From DATFVA01 sp963832355 (lineage in GTDB: Bacteria; Bacteroidota; Ignavibacteria; Ignavibacteriales; Ignavibacteriaceae), in contig CAWHTX010000008.1 in NCBI GenBank assembly GCA_963832355.1, positions 186,001 through 250,000 on the forward strand: 64,000 bases of DNA, in the 5' to 3' direction. The translations under genes were made by a program, and so were the position numbers. The notes under the pieces are model-generated. The model made no database searches, was not told the origin of the DNA, and saw nothing but the letters and a program-made list of their open reading frames with translations. Shown piece after piece: positions 62,987 through 64,000 of this stretch (positions within the stretch are counted from its first letter, which is position 1; each line of letters starts with the position of its first letter).

Positions 62987-64000
62987 ATGACTTCTAAAGA
63001 TACTAAAGATATTGCCTTAACTATTTCAGAAATTAAAAAAGTATTAACAGATTTCTGTAATACTATTCCACCTGTCCTTCAGGGTCCTGACCGGGTAAAC
63101 TATTTATTGGAAAATATAGAAAAACTTGAATCAGATAAAAGGATTTTGCTTAGGAACTATTTAAATAAGGTTCTTACAGCAATGATTGAAATGGATGCCT
63201 CTGATATTGAACTTGGCGGACACGGAAACGGCGGATTCATATGGCTGCGAATTCATGGAGATAAAGAAAGAGTTAAAGAATTTATCCAGCTGAATGATGA
63301 TGAGGCCGCGGTATTTATTATCAATATGCTTAATGTTAATCAGCGTAAACATCTGGCATTAACCAGGAATCTGGACTTCAGTTACACTTTCCATTATACC
63401 CGGAAAAACGTTGATGTTCGTTTCAGAGCCGATGCTTACTTTGATCTGGATTCTCTTGCACTGAATATGCGCGCGATTAATTCAACAATCAGACCTCTTG
63501 ATTCCTACGGCTTTCATCCGCATGTGATAAAAACACTTAGCCATACATACATAAAAAATGGATTAACCTTAATTACCGGAATTACAGGTTCGGGTAAATC
63601 TACCACATTAGACGCCATCGTTGACGCACATAATCAAATTGATCCGGCTCATGTGGTAATTATAGCATCTCCGGTTGAATATGTTCATACTTCTAAAGCC
63701 TGTATTATTCGTCATCGGGAGATAGGACGAGACGTTCTTTCTTTTAAAGATGGAGTTATTCAGTCACTTAGACAGGATCCAGATATAATAATAATCGGGG
63801 AAATGAGAGATCCGGAAACTATTATGTCCGCCCTTGAAGTGACAGATACAGGCCATAAGGTTTTTTCCACACTGCATACTTCTTCTGCCTCTGAAACAAT
63901 CGACAGAATTGTGGCAGAAGTGAATCCTGCAGAACAAGACAGAGTAAGACATAGGCTGGCTGATGTGCTTGTTTGCATAGTTTCACAAAAGCTTGTTCCC
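62987..64000 (+). CDS. PilT-like retraction ATPase (cut by right window edge)
   Basis: 338 residues are visible from ATG 62987; the C-terminus lies beyond the window. The PilT/PilU pattern is clear: MDASDIELGGHGNGGFIWLR, Walker A GITGSGKST (198-206), SLRQDPDIIIIGEMRDPETI Walker B, and GHKVFSTLHTSSASETIDRI. PilT depolymerises type IV pili for twitching. Presence beside a PilB-type motor suggests a dynamic pilus rather than only a type II secretion system. The N-terminal 65-residue region is longer than in many PilT proteins. Confidence 0.93.
   Translation, partial: MTSKDTKDIALTISEIKKVLTDFCNTIPPVLQGPDRVNYLLENIEKLESDKRILLRNYLNKVLTAMIEMDASDIELGGHGNGGFIWLRIHGDKERVKEFIQLNDDEAAVFIINMLNVNQRKHLALTRNLDFSYTFHYTRKNVDVRFRADAYFDLDSLALNMRAINSTIRPLDSYGFHPHVIKTLSHTYIKNGLTLITGITGSGKSTTLDAIVDAHNQIDPAHVVIIASPVEYVHTSKACIIRHREIGRDVLSFKDGVIQSLRQDPDIIIIGEMRDPETIMSALEVTDTGHKVFSTLHTSSASETIDRIVAEVNPAEQDRVRHRLADVLVCIVSQKLVP

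Overview
This 64 kb window looks like chromosomal DNA from the Ignavibacteria/Melioribacter branch of the Bacteroidota-Chlorobi lineage. The main reason is that six predicted exported proteins end in a type IX secretion (T9SS) sorting domain of the NYPNPFNP type that is very common there. The housekeeping genes are ordinary bacterial ones and base composition is moderate. The assignment is an inference from protein features, not a database match.

Layout. Positions 1-12282 are all minus-strand: htpX (cut by the window edge), lemA, a zinc-ribbon protein, mfd, a DUF2723 membrane protein, murQ, rsmG, mnmG and mnmE. Two parS-like sites flank the mnmG/mnmE junction. A 0.5 kb gene-free stretch with six 11-bp tandem repeats (about 12.3-12.8 kb) is followed by a plus-strand chaperone block (hsp20, a CbpA-type dnaJ, htpG, clpB). 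The parS sites, the gidA/gidB-type neighbours and the divergent strand switch together suggest proximity to the replication origin. From 19 to 27.4 kb there is a T9SS protein, a HisH-like protein lacking its catalytic cysteine, an MscS channel, a metallophosphoesterase, a Mut7-C protein and aspS. From 27.5 to 37.4 kb run a pyrimidine-nucleoside phosphorylase, a prohibitin-like protein and a heme operon (hemX/ccsA-like, hemA, hemC, lipoprotein, tetR-hemD fusion, hemE, hemN). Three T9SS proteins follow, then ATP-grasp and M14 peptidase genes, and a second heme block (hemG/hemY-type, hemB) with small downstream genes. From 49.5 to 58.7 kb lie accessory genes: T9SS proteins, a tandem duplication of proline dehydrogenase, lipoproteins and a decayed membrane-glycosyltransferase-like gene. 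The right end (59.1 kb to the edge) is a pilus/type II secretion-like locus with an atypical pilin-like protein, a GspF/PilC-like membrane protein, a GspE/PilB ATPase and a PilT-like ATPase.

How they work together. The heme genes cover most steps from glutamyl-tRNA to protoporphyrin (hemA, B, C, D, E, N, G); hemL and hemH are not in the window. The chaperone block is a stress module. The pilus locus supplies one structural subunit, one platform protein and separate extension and retraction motors.

A cross-cutting feature is the number of reading-frame breaks. murQ, mnmG, tetR-hemD, a DUF5362-like gene and gspF each have one; a T9SS M14 peptidase has three; the glycosyltransferase-like remnant has several. 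Breaks in genes as conserved as mnmG and hemD suggest that part of this is assembly or sequencing indel error, so the full-length spans below are reconstructions. No tRNA, rRNA, CRISPR array, insertion sequence or prophage was recognised.
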